DNA of 40,569 nt from Acidobacteria bacterium 13_2_20CM_2_57_6 (GTDB lineage Bacteria > Acidobacteriota > Terriglobia > Acidiferrales > UBA7541). Below the pieces are notes generated by a model. That model saw only the letters and a program-made list of their open reading frames with translations, was not told the origin of the DNA and did not search any database. Below, piece by piece: positions 23,998 to 31,582 of this stretch. The DNA is taken from NCBI GenBank assembly GCA_001917435.1, contig MNEA01000121.1, positions 1-40,569 of the forward strand. The letters are read 5' to 3'. A program made the position numbers and the translations under genes. The number at the start of each line of letters is the position of its first letter. The stretch's first letter is position 1.

Positions 23998-24862
23998 AGA
24001 GTCTCCAGAACCTGCCCCAACCATACAAACTCACGCGGCAAACGCCAGTGGCGCTGCAAGCGCACCGGCCCGCGAGGCTGCGCATCCCGGGCCGCAACAG
24101 ATTGATATCGACCTCATCGACCCTAGTCCTTTCCAGCCTCGGACGCGCTTTCGCGAAGAAGCGCTCGATGAACTCGCGCGATCTATCCAAGCCAGCGGGA
24201 TCATTCAACCACTCGTTGTCCGGCCAATCGGCTCCCGATACCAATTGATTGCCGGCGAGCGCCGGTGGCGCGCAGCGCAAAAGGCCAGCCTGACGAAAGT
24301 GCCAGTCATCGTCCGACAAGTCTCTGACGATCTGGCATTGGAGATGACACTGGTCGAAAACATCCAGCGCGAAGATCTGAATGCTATTGAAGCTGCTCGT
24401 GCATTCGAGCGCTTGATGGACGAAGCACGGTTGACTCAGGAAGCGGTCGCCGAACGAACCGGCAAGGATCGCGCCACCATAGCCAATTCGATCCGGCTGC
24501 TAAAATTGGAAAAGAAGATTCAGGATTGGATTGAAGAAGGGAAGCTGACGGCCGGGCACGGACGTGCGCTTCTCGCAGTGCCAGATGCTCAACTGCGCAT
24601 GCGTTACGCGCAACGCGCCGCGCGCGGAGGTTTGACTGTCCGGCAAATTGAAAAGCTGGCAGCGCGGCGGGCGTCAGGCGGACGCGCCCCGGCGGAAGTT
24701 CACCTCGACGCGAACATTCGCTCGGCTCTGGATGAGCTTCAGCGCCACCTTGGCACGAAAGTGCTTCTTCGCCAAAAAACGAAAATTCGTCCGGGGCAGT
24801 TGGTTCTCGAGTTTTACGACGACGATCAACTGATGGGCCTCTACGATCGCTTGATGAAATAG
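23939..24862 (+). CDS. parB: chromosome-partitioning protein ParB
   Basis: The 307-aa protein begins MPRNALGRGLGALIRE, as in most chromosomal ParBs. A linker of about 30 residues leads to the N-terminal CTPase domain (about 55-145), with IDPSPFQPRTRF, GERRWRAA (106-113) and ENIQRED (140-146). A helix-turn-helix follows (about 160-190, LTQEAVAERTGKDRATIANS), then the C-terminal dimerisation part. ParB loads at parS as a CTP-dependent sliding clamp; four parS candidates lie about 0.8-1.0 kb upstream. Start ATG 23939 lies within the parA coding region. Confidence 0.96.
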   Translation: MPRNALGRGLGALIRELQPKESPEPAPTIQTHAANASGAASAPAREAAHPGPQQIDIDLIDPSPFQPRTRFREEALDELARSIQASGIIQPLVVRPIGSRYQLIAGERRWRAAQKASLTKVPVIVRQVSDDLALEMTLVENIQREDLNAIEAARAFERLMDEARLTQEAVAERTGKDRATIANSIRLLKLEKKIQDWIEEGKLTAGHGRALLAVPDAQLRMRYAQRAARGGLTVRQIEKLAARRASGGRAPAEVHLDANIRSALDELQRHLGTKVLLRQKTKIRPGQLVLEFYDDDQLMGLYDRLMK

Positions 24863-24989
24863 CCTTGCGAGTTCCGCCAGCGCATACTGCCCGTTCGTTC
24901 AGTCGCTCATTCGACAACCCGTTTCCTCAGTTGCGTTGACTTACGGTGTAGCGCAGCTAAAGTAGAACAGTCTCTCGGAGGGTTTTGCA

Positions 24990-25403
24990 ATGGCATGGAA
25001 GTGGCCCAGCGCTGCCAAAGATGGCGCAAGTGAAGAATGGACAGGATTCATCGACCAAGGAGTGTCGCTTGAAGGCACGCTGACGGTTACCGGCACGTTC
25101 CGCATTGATGGCAACGTGAAGGGGAACATTATTTCAGAACAGACGGTGATTCTTGGCGAACGCGCAAAAGTCGAAGGGCAGATCGAGGGCAATCGCGTGG
25201 TGATTTCCGGCCGCTTCGATGGAGTGATTTTCGCGAAAGGCCGCGTGGAGATTGAAGCCAAGGGCGTGGTGACCGGAGAAGTGCATTCTCCGTGCATGGT
25301 CATCGACCCGGGCGGAATCTTCGATGGGCGCTGTCACATGTTGGGATCTTCGGAGACCGCGGCTACGGTGACGATTCCCATTCGCGCCGTCGGCAACGGC
25401 TGA
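24990..25403 (+). CDS. bactofilin (polymer-forming cytoskeletal protein)
   Basis: The 137-aa product has the bactofilin core (about residues 20-115): repeated short beta-strands with hydrophobic periodicity, e.g. SLEGTLTVTGTFRIDGNVKG and ILGERAKVEGQIEGNRVVIS, forming a right-handed beta-helix that polymerises without nucleotide. ATG 24990 has GGAGGG about 8 nt upstream. It follows parB by 127 bp. In Myxococcus, bactofilins encoded next to parAB organise the ParABS machinery, so a scaffold role here is a reasonable inference. Confidence 0.9.
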   Translation: MAWKWPSAAKDGASEEWTGFIDQGVSLEGTLTVTGTFRIDGNVKGNIISEQTVILGERAKVEGQIEGNRVVISGRFDGVIFAKGRVEIEAKGVVTGEVHSPCMVIDPGGIFDGRCHMLGSSETAATVTIPIRAVGNG

Positions 25404-25523
25404 TTCTATTATAACCTAGTAGTAATATAAAATGATAATTATATCGTGTAAGCGCCATGTGGACCACGCACAACTGTGCACGGCAAGCTGGTTTGCTCAT
25501 TCAAGAATAGGAATCTGAACGCT

Positions 25524-26651
25524 TCACGCCGGGGCGATTGAAACACCTGCGGCTTTTTCTGCCGCTTGAATTCCCGCCTGGATGTTCGCTTCCCAATCGA
25601 GGTGCGGGACAGTCGAGACCTTTGCCGCCCGGTAATAACGCAACGCATCCGCGGGGCGGTTGAGCTGCTTCAGCGCGAGGCGCCGGGCCGATAGAAGAGC
25701 CAACAGCGATTGGCGTTCTGTTGGATACGCCCTTGCCAGGCGTTCGTATTCGGAGACGGCGCGCTCGTAATTCTGCTGTCCCTCAGCCATGCGGCAGAGC
25801 TCAAGCCAGGTTACCGCAGGCATGCGGTCTCCCCCGGCGTTAACGTACTCCTGGTAATCCTGCCAGGCCGCTTCTGCATCCTGCGCTTTGAGGTGCAGTT
25901 GGCACAACTTGATTGTTGCTTCGAGGTGCGCCGGGATGTCGTTCTTACGTCAGTGGACTTGCGATAGCAGAGTGTAGCCCTCCACGGAATCTGGCTTCGC
26001 GGCGACCAATGCCTTTAGTGATGCAATAGCCTCGTCCAGCTTGCCGTGCTCCATTTGCTCTGTTGCCTGAACCAAAAGGGGATCCGCAGTCCATGTTACT
26101 TTGGCCTCGATAGCTGCGTTGGCCTTCTGTTCCAAGCCTGAATAGCGCAATCCAAGCGCGACAACTGCTCCAAAAAGAAATCCACCGACGTGAGCCCAAT
26201 GCGCGACACCGGAATGTTGTCCAAAGATCGCCCCTGAGAAAATCTCCATCAAAAGCCAGATCGGCAGTAGCCAATACGATGCCGCCTTAAATCGGATGCC
26301 TTTGCCCAGCGCTAGATTCGATAGGCTTCGGCCTTGGTCTTCCATCAAGCGGATCCTGGCATCCCAGGCGTCCGCCACGTCTCGGCTCTGCGATTGCGCC
26401 TCTTTCCAGGTGCCGGGATTCTCGGTCCTGAACTTGGTAACAAGTGCTTCGACATGCGGAGGCTGGCTGAGTTCAGGATGCATGGCCGCAAGGAGCAGAA
26501 GGTGCGCGCGAACCTCAGCCCGTCGCGGATTTTCGGTATCTATCTGCCCGCGAGTGGCAAGAAAAATACTGAGATTGAGGAGAACCAAGGCAATAGAAAT
26601 TACCGGCCAGCGGCGGCCCTCCATGTTTTCATGGCGCAATGGAATCAGCAT
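25524..26651 (-). pseudogene. rhomboid-family protein with TPR tail, internally deleted and interrupted by a stop
   Basis: The N-terminal part (ATG 26651 to 25950) starts MLIPLRHENM with AAGGGGG upstream. It has one N-terminal membrane span, then SYWLLPIWLLMEIFSGAIFG and GVAHWAHVGGFLFGAVVALG, which match the last rhomboid spans. The catalytic region with the GxSG serine, which normally lies between 'DARIRLMED' and 'RFKAASYW', is missing. The frame then hits TGA (25952-25950) where related proteins have Trp (QIHW), and the same frame continues as a TPR-like C-terminus to 25524 (LHLKAQDAEAAWQDYQEY onward). It is therefore a pseudogene, or two fragments, without protease activity. Confidence 0.8.
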
Positions 26652-26856
26652 CGGGCGACCCCCTTCCGAGCAAAAAATAGAGAGGAATGGCTTCCAGGAG
26701 TCTAGAAGGCAAACGGGGGCCGCGTAACTGGTTTTTGGAACAGGATATAGCCAATTGATAAATACCGTTTTCTTTCATCGAGTATCCGTATGGCCATGTT
26801 GACACGTCCGCTAGGGGCGTCTATCGTTCGGAAGAGTCGTTACCGAGGGATTGCGG

Positions 26857-28146
26857 ATGAAGATTCTGGTGCTGGGCGGCGGCGGACGCGAACACGCGCT
26901 CGTGTGGAAACTGAAGCAGAGTTCGCACGTGGAAAAAATCTGGTGCGCCCCTGGGAACGGCGGCATCGCCGCAGATGCAGAGTGCATAGCCATGGATGCA
27001 GGCGACGTGGACGCGAGCGTAGCGCTGGCCGAAAAAATTCAGCCGGCTTTGACCGTCGTCGGCCCGGAATTGCCACTGGTGAACGGGCTAACGGATGTGT
27101 TCCGGCAACGAAATTGGGCTGTTGTTGGTCCCTCCCAACAAGCCGCGCAGCTGGAAGGCAGCAAAATTTTCTCGAAACAGTTTTTGGAGCGCCACCGCAT
27201 TCCTACGGCAAAGATGTATGGCACGTTTGATTCTCCTCAAGAAGCCTACCGCGCGTTGAACTCTGTGACTTTCCCGGTAGTCATCAAGGCAGACGGATTG
27301 TGCGCCGGCAAGGGAGTCTTTCTGGCGCCGGACTTCGCCGCCGCGAAAAATTTTGTCGCACGCGTGATGGAAAAGAATGAACTGGGAGCCGGGGGTAAGC
27401 GAATCCTCCTGGAGGAGACCCTCGAGGGCGACGAACTCTCGTTCATCATTCTCACGGATGGAAAACGCTATGCGCCGCTCGTGCCGACACGCGATCACAA
27501 GCGTGTCTTCGACGCGAACCAAGGCCCCAATACGGGCGGCATGGGCGCGTACTCCACCGATGAATTGCTGCCGGCTGCTCTTTGCGAAACGATTCGCTCG
27601 GCCATCGTCGAGCCAACCTTGCAAGGGCTGACGGCAGACGGCATCCCTTACCAAGGCTTCCTTTATATTGGCCTGATGCTGACCAAGTCAGGTCCAAAAG
27701 TCCTGGAGTTCAATTGCCGGCTGGGGGACCCTGAAGCACAGGCGATTCTGGCCCGGGCAGACTTCGACTTGGCCGAGGTTTTGAGCGATGTAGCCGCCGG
27801 GCGTCTCGACGCGTCAAAGTTACACTGGAAGGACGGTGCCAGCGTCTGTGTCGTGCTGACGTCGGGTGGTTATCCGGGAAAATTTGACATCGGCAAGAAG
27901 ATCGATGGCCTAACCGCTGCGGAGCAGATTACCGGTGTGAAGGTCCTGCACGCCGGAACAAAGCTCGCCGCCGGAGCCGTACTCACCAACGGCGGTAGAG
28001 TTCTCGGCGTTACCGCATCGGCGAAATCACTCAAAGCTGCTCTGGCTTTGGCCTATGAAGCGGCCTCGAAGATGCACTTCGAGGGGATGCACTACCGCAA
28101 GGACATTGGAGCTCACGCAAATCAACGGAGAGCCGCAGGAGACTAA
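26857..28146 (+). CDS. purD: phosphoribosylamine-glycine ligase
   Basis: PurD (429 aa) carries out the second step of purine synthesis: it joins phosphoribosylamine and glycine using ATP to make GAR. It begins MKILVLGGGGREHALVWKL. The ATP-grasp core shows FPVVIKADGLCAGKGVF (about 138-154), LLEETLEGDELSFI and MGAYSTDEL, with EFNCRLGDPEAQ as the metal-binding strand. Its length matches the family. ATG 26857 follows GAGGG at a good distance; an in-frame TTG at 26851 is too close. It is probably co-transcribed with the MOSC gene 4 bp downstream. Confidence 0.96.
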   Translation: MKILVLGGGGREHALVWKLKQSSHVEKIWCAPGNGGIAADAECIAMDAGDVDASVALAEKIQPALTVVGPELPLVNGLTDVFRQRNWAVVGPSQQAAQLEGSKIFSKQFLERHRIPTAKMYGTFDSPQEAYRALNSVTFPVVIKADGLCAGKGVFLAPDFAAAKNFVARVMEKNELGAGGKRILLEETLEGDELSFIILTDGKRYAPLVPTRDHKRVFDANQGPNTGGMGAYSTDELLPAALCETIRSAIVEPTLQGLTADGIPYQGFLYIGLMLTKSGPKVLEFNCRLGDPEAQAILARADFDLAEVLSDVAAGRLDASKLHWKDGASVCVVLTSGGYPGKFDIGKKIDGLTAAEQITGVKVLHAGTKLAAGAVLTNGGRVLGVTASAKSLKAALALAYEAASKMHFEGMHYRKDIGAHANQRRAAGD

Positions 28147-28150
28147 GACC

Positions 28151-28570
28151 GTGGCGAGAGTGCAAAATCTTTTTCGCGCTACCAAGAAGCGCCTGCCGAT
28201 GGAGGAACTTGCCGAAGTCCAGGCAGTAACCGACGCCGGCTTTGAGGGCTGCGCGCATGCGCGACCGGCAAGCAAGCGTCAAGTCTTGCTAGTGGATCGC
28301 GAGACTTTGGAGGCCATGGACCTCCGGCCAGGAATTATCCGCGAGAACATCACAACCGATGGCCTGAATGTGAACAGCCTGCTGATTGGCCAGCTCCTAC
28401 GCATCGGCCGGGCGCGTTTGGAAGTCAGCGCGGTTTGCACACCGTGCGATCAGATGGAAGCCATCCGGCCCGGGCTGCGCAAAGAGCTATGGGGACGCCG
28501 GGGCATGCTGTGCCGTGTGCTAGAGGGCGGAGTAATCCGGCGCGGCGACCCCATCGAAAAACTCTCCTGA
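28151..28570 (+). CDS. MOSC-domain protein
   Basis: This 139-aa stand-alone MOSC domain starts at GTG 28151 (AGGAG 10 nt upstream), 4 bp after the purD stop. Motifs include EGCAHARPASKRQVLLVDRE, LRPGIIRENITTDGLN and the cysteine pair VCTPCDQM near the C-terminus. The MOSC fold is found in molybdenum-cofactor sulfurases and in proteins that move sulfur on conserved Cys. The substrate is unknown, and pairing with purD may be only operon convenience. Confidence 0.87.
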   Translation: MARVQNLFRATKKRLPMEELAEVQAVTDAGFEGCAHARPASKRQVLLVDRETLEAMDLRPGIIRENITTDGLNVNSLLIGQLLRIGRARLEVSAVCTPCDQMEAIRPGLRKELWGRRGMLCRVLEGGVIRRGDPIEKLS

Positions 28571-28587
28571 CAACGTTTTCCTGATCA

Positions 28588-29589
28588 CTAGGGTTTGGGA
28601 GCCCGGCGTAGTGTTGGCGCATCGGGCGGGCGGTTCTTGTCTTCCTGCACTTTTTCGACTGGCTCCTCCGGCGGAACCATCCATTCAAACCCGTGCCGCT
28701 CGTCCATTGTGCCAAGAACAAAAGTGGAATTCCCCGCAATCAAGGGCAACACGGCGCGCATGAAGTCGGCGGAGTCGATCGGGGCAGCTTTTTGCGCCTG
28801 GCCGCCACGAAGGTTATCGAGGACCTTTGCAAAGCGCGGCTCCCCGGAACCAAGGTGCGTGATATTCGGGTCATTGCCCTGGATCAACTCGGCCAATGTG
28901 GGGCCTTTCGTATCTGGAGGGTAACGGCTCTCCACAATCATGCGTGGGGCATGCTTTTCCGGCGGATAGAGCTGCGTAAAGCGCGGTCGCTGAATGCGCG
29001 TCTGCCAATAGTCGCCACGCGTTGCAACTTGCTCTTGTTCCATCCGGTACTCCACCACCCATACTTCAGGTCCGTAATCGTTGGGAGCGTATCCAATGAT
29101 CACAATCTGGAAAATGGGGTCATCAGGAGAGAAATCGATTTTGTGATGGAGCTGGGCGATAAGTGGGCGAAGCTTCTCGAGATAAGCGATGCCGATGGTC
29201 TCCAAATCCGTTTCGCCCTCGCCGGGAGAAGATTGGTAACGGGGGTCTCCTCGTGAGACGCGCTGGAAATTGCGGTCCAGGCGGATGGGCCTGGGGTCGG
29301 CGGGAATGCGCCATTCCGAGGCTCCGAAGAGGATGCCGATGTGCGTTGCGTCGAGGTCCATCACGCGCGGCGGAATGGAGTTCCGCTCCACGGGCTGATT
29401 GATGGCCGCCAAGATGATGGCGTCTTTCGCTACGTGAACGATAGCCCGGCCACCGGCGAGGTTGGCGATAATCTCGTCTTCGTGCTGGTCCTGCGCAAGA
29501 GCACCTAGCGGGAACGCGCAGAGGACGCCGGCAAGTAGAGCGACTGTTATTGGCCGCACGAATGGCGCTCGAAGAAACAGAGAAAACAT
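28588..29589 (-). CDS. secreted hypothetical protein
   Basis: The 333-aa product has a signal peptide (about 1-33: ITVALLAGVLCAFPLGALAQ region). The mature protein begins HEDEIIANLAGGRAIVHVAKDAIILAAI and ends in a proline-rich basic tail. I do not recognise the family. Recurrent acidic and proline-rich stretches suggest a soluble periplasmic protein. ATG 29589 is chosen for the signal peptide; ATG 29607 and the longer frame to 29694 are alternatives, none with a strong ribosome-binding site. It is convergent with the purD-MOSC pair. Confidence 0.72.
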   Translation of the reverse strand: MFSLFLRAPFVRPITVALLAGVLCAFPLGALAQDQHEDEIIANLAGGRAIVHVAKDAIILAAINQPVERNSIPPRVMDLDATHIGILFGASEWRIPADPRPIRLDRNFQRVSRGDPRYQSSPGEGETDLETIGIAYLEKLRPLIAQLHHKIDFSPDDPIFQIVIIGYAPNDYGPEVWVVEYRMEQEQVATRGDYWQTRIQRPRFTQLYPPEKHAPRMIVESRYPPDTKGPTLAELIQGNDPNITHLGSGEPRFAKVLDNLRGGQAQKAAPIDSADFMRAVLPLIAGNSTFVLGTMDERHGFEWMVPPEEPVEKVQEDKNRPPDAPTLRRAPKP

Positions 29590-29802
29590 TGCGCCGCGTC
29601 CCGCCATAACAGGTTGCGTTCCCCGCCGAAATGAAAGCCTCGCAAACCGCCTTGCTTTGCCACTCCTCCGGGGAACAGAGCCCACAAACCTCACACTATC
29701 ACACTAGAAAGGTGCTGGCGGAGCTGCGCATCTTGTCAACAAGTGGGAAAATCGCGCTTGACGTGGTAATTGGCTTCGCGTAGCAATTGAGTATTCTCCG
29801 CT

Positions 29803-30165
29803 ATGGCTACCAAGATTCGCGGCATCGAAGGCATGAAGCACGGCGAGCTGGACTTCGAGATTCAACGAGGGGCGAAGTTCGTCCTTTTCCAGTACTGCAT
29901 CTCCATCATCGTCCTCACGTTCCGGCGGCCTTCCGATATTTACTTTCTCCGGCAGGGTGAAAACCCAGTGGTAAAGGGCCTCCCTTTCACGTTGCTGTCG
30001 CTGGTTGCCGGTTGGTGGGGCATCCCTTGGGGACCGATTTACACCATTCAGTCTGTCTACAACAATTCGCGCGGCGGAAAAGACGTTACGCAGTCCGTGG
30101 TCAATTCGCTGCGGGCGCAAGCCGCGCCGCTGCAGCCTGCCCCCCCGATTCCCACCAAGAGCTGA
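29803..30165 (+). CDS. conserved hypothetical membrane protein (120 aa)
   Basis: The product MATKIRGIEGMKHGELDFEI ... has one or two hydrophobic segments (FVLFQYCISIIVLTFRR about 28-44 and TLLSLVAGWWGIPWGPIY about 63-80), then a Pro/Ala tail. I have the impression of seeing similar short proteins in other bacteria, without a known role. It is preceded by a 108-bp spacer. No clear ribosome-binding site precedes ATG 29803. Confidence 0.65.
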   Translation: MATKIRGIEGMKHGELDFEIQRGAKFVLFQYCISIIVLTFRRPSDIYFLRQGENPVVKGLPFTLLSLVAGWWGIPWGPIYTIQSVYNNSRGGKDVTQSVVNSLRAQAAPLQPAPPIPTKS

Positions 30166-30236
30166 GTGCGCGCAGTTCCACCGGGCCGCCACATCGAGTA
30201 AACTAGTGGTCAAATTTCATCGATGGCAGGCAGAAC

Positions 30237-30800
30237 ATGGGACTCAGAAAACCAAAAAGTATCAAGCACAACGGAAAGTCGCTTGTGAAAATCCTGGAAG
30301 CGCACGAACGTTTCTTCACCGGCAAGGATGGCGGATCACGCGCCGACCTGACCGGCGCGGATCTTTCCCAAACCGATTTGAGTGAAGCCAACCTCAGCGG
30401 GGCCATTCTTCGCAATGCCGACCTGGAAGGAACAGACTTGCGCAAAGCTAAACTTTCCGGCGCCGATCTCTCCGGCGCAAATCTGCGCAAAGCCGACCTC
30501 CGCAACACGGACATGACGGAAGCGATTCTTCCCGGAGCGGACTTGACCGAAGCGCAGGCCAGCGGCGTGGAATTTTTCCGCTGCGACCTTTCAAACGTGG
30601 ATTTCCGGCGCGCTCAGTTGCGCAATGTGAATCTGCGATTGGCGAACGTGAGCGGGGCAAAATTCTCGGGCGCCGATATGGGCGTAGCCATTCTGCGGGA
30701 GACGGATTTGGCCGGCGCGGATCTTTCCGGCGTCGACCTCTCTACCGCGCTGCTCCCGCGCGGCTTTAGCCTGCCGCAAGCGGCAAAAAAGAGCGCCTAG
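30237..30800 (+). CDS. pentapeptide-repeat protein
   Basis: The 187-aa product is dominated from about residue 35 by A(D/N)LxX pentapeptides such as ADLTGADLSQTDLSEANLSG, giving a right-handed quadrilateral beta-helix. The N-terminal 30 residues (GLRKPKSIKHNGKSLVKILE) are basic. Such proteins range from gyrase-protecting DNA mimics to unassigned scaffolds; no target can be read here. ATG 30237 follows GGCAGGCAG. Confidence 0.9.
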   Translation: MGLRKPKSIKHNGKSLVKILEAHERFFTGKDGGSRADLTGADLSQTDLSEANLSGAILRNADLEGTDLRKAKLSGADLSGANLRKADLRNTDMTEAILPGADLTEAQASGVEFFRCDLSNVDFRRAQLRNVNLRLANVSGAKFSGADMGVAILRETDLAGADLSGVDLSTALLPRGFSLPQAAKKSA

Positions 30801-30877
30801 AGCGCATTTCAGTCGTTCATGGATGGCAATCCGCGTTTGGGCGTGATAGCCTCTCGCGGAAGAATACAAACTCCGTC

Positions 30878-31582
30878 GTGAATCCTGTGGCGACTCCTGC
30901 CGCCCAACTCGGCCGCTCGGCTACGCGCGAACGCGTGCTGGAAGTGATCCGTGGACTGCTCGAAGAATTGGGCAGCCAAGGCGCGTTGCCGATCCTCAGC
31001 GCCAGTTCGCAACTCGACCGCGATTTGGGTCTTGGCAGCCTGGAGCGCGTGGAATTGCTGGCGCGGCTGGAAACAGCTTTCGGGATGCGTTTGCCGGACC
31101 GCGTCGCTTCCGAGGCCAACACGCCCGACGATCTGGCTCGCGTCATTCTGAGTTCCCCGGGAACAATCGCCGAGGAAGAGGAAGCCGGCTCCGCGTTGCG
31201 GGCTTCTGTAACCGTTCAGAAATTGCACCGTGCGGCAACCGATGAGGGAGTCTTCGTCGCCGAAACTCTCATCGATGTCCTGCGGTATCGCGCGACACAT
31301 GACGCCGACCGTGACCATCTCCTGATCACTGAGGATAGCGACGCCGGGGAGCGCAGCTATACGCTCACCTTCGGCGAGCTTTACGCCGCGGGGAACCGCT
31401 GCGCAGCGGAGTTGGCGCGGCGTGGCGTGGCCGCAGGCGGGCGCGTCGCGCTGATGCTTCCGACGTCGCGGGCCTTCTTCGTATCCTATGCAGGAATTCT
31501 TCTCGCCGGAGCGATTCCCGTCCCCATTTACCCGCCACCAAATTGCTGCGGCCTCGCGTGCGTTCGCTTGAGGGAGTCGTAG
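30878..31582 (+). CDS. acyl carrier domain plus start of fatty-acyl-AMP ligase (5' fragment)
   Basis: Starting at GTG 30878, residues 15-95 form an acyl carrier protein domain with phosphopantetheine Ser54 in DLGLGSLERVELL. Residues from about 115 begin an AMP-forming ligase (TFGELYAAGNRCAAELARRG, then AGAIPVPIYPP). After IPVPIYPP the frame is lost. The downstream ORF (31543) resumes the same protein in another frame, missing roughly 40-50 residues expected from related enzymes. No strong ribosome-binding site is seen. Because it lacks the ATP-binding motifs, the fragment cannot act as a ligase alone. Confidence 0.8.
   Translation: MNPVATPAAQLGRSATRERVLEVIRGLLEELGSQGALPILSASSQLDRDLGLGSLERVELLARLETAFGMRLPDRVASEANTPDDLARVILSSPGTIAEEEEAGSALRASVTVQKLHRAATDEGVFVAETLIDVLRYRATHDADRDHLLITEDSDAGERSYTLTFGELYAAGNRCAAELARRGVAAGGRVALMLPTSRAFFVSYAGILLAGAIPVPIYPPPNCCGLACVRLRES

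Noticed and set aside
25950..25952. Second selenocysteine codon in the rhomboid-TPR gene
   Set aside because: The TGA replaces an expected Trp codon in a gene already lacking its catalytic core, so a nonsense mutation is simpler.
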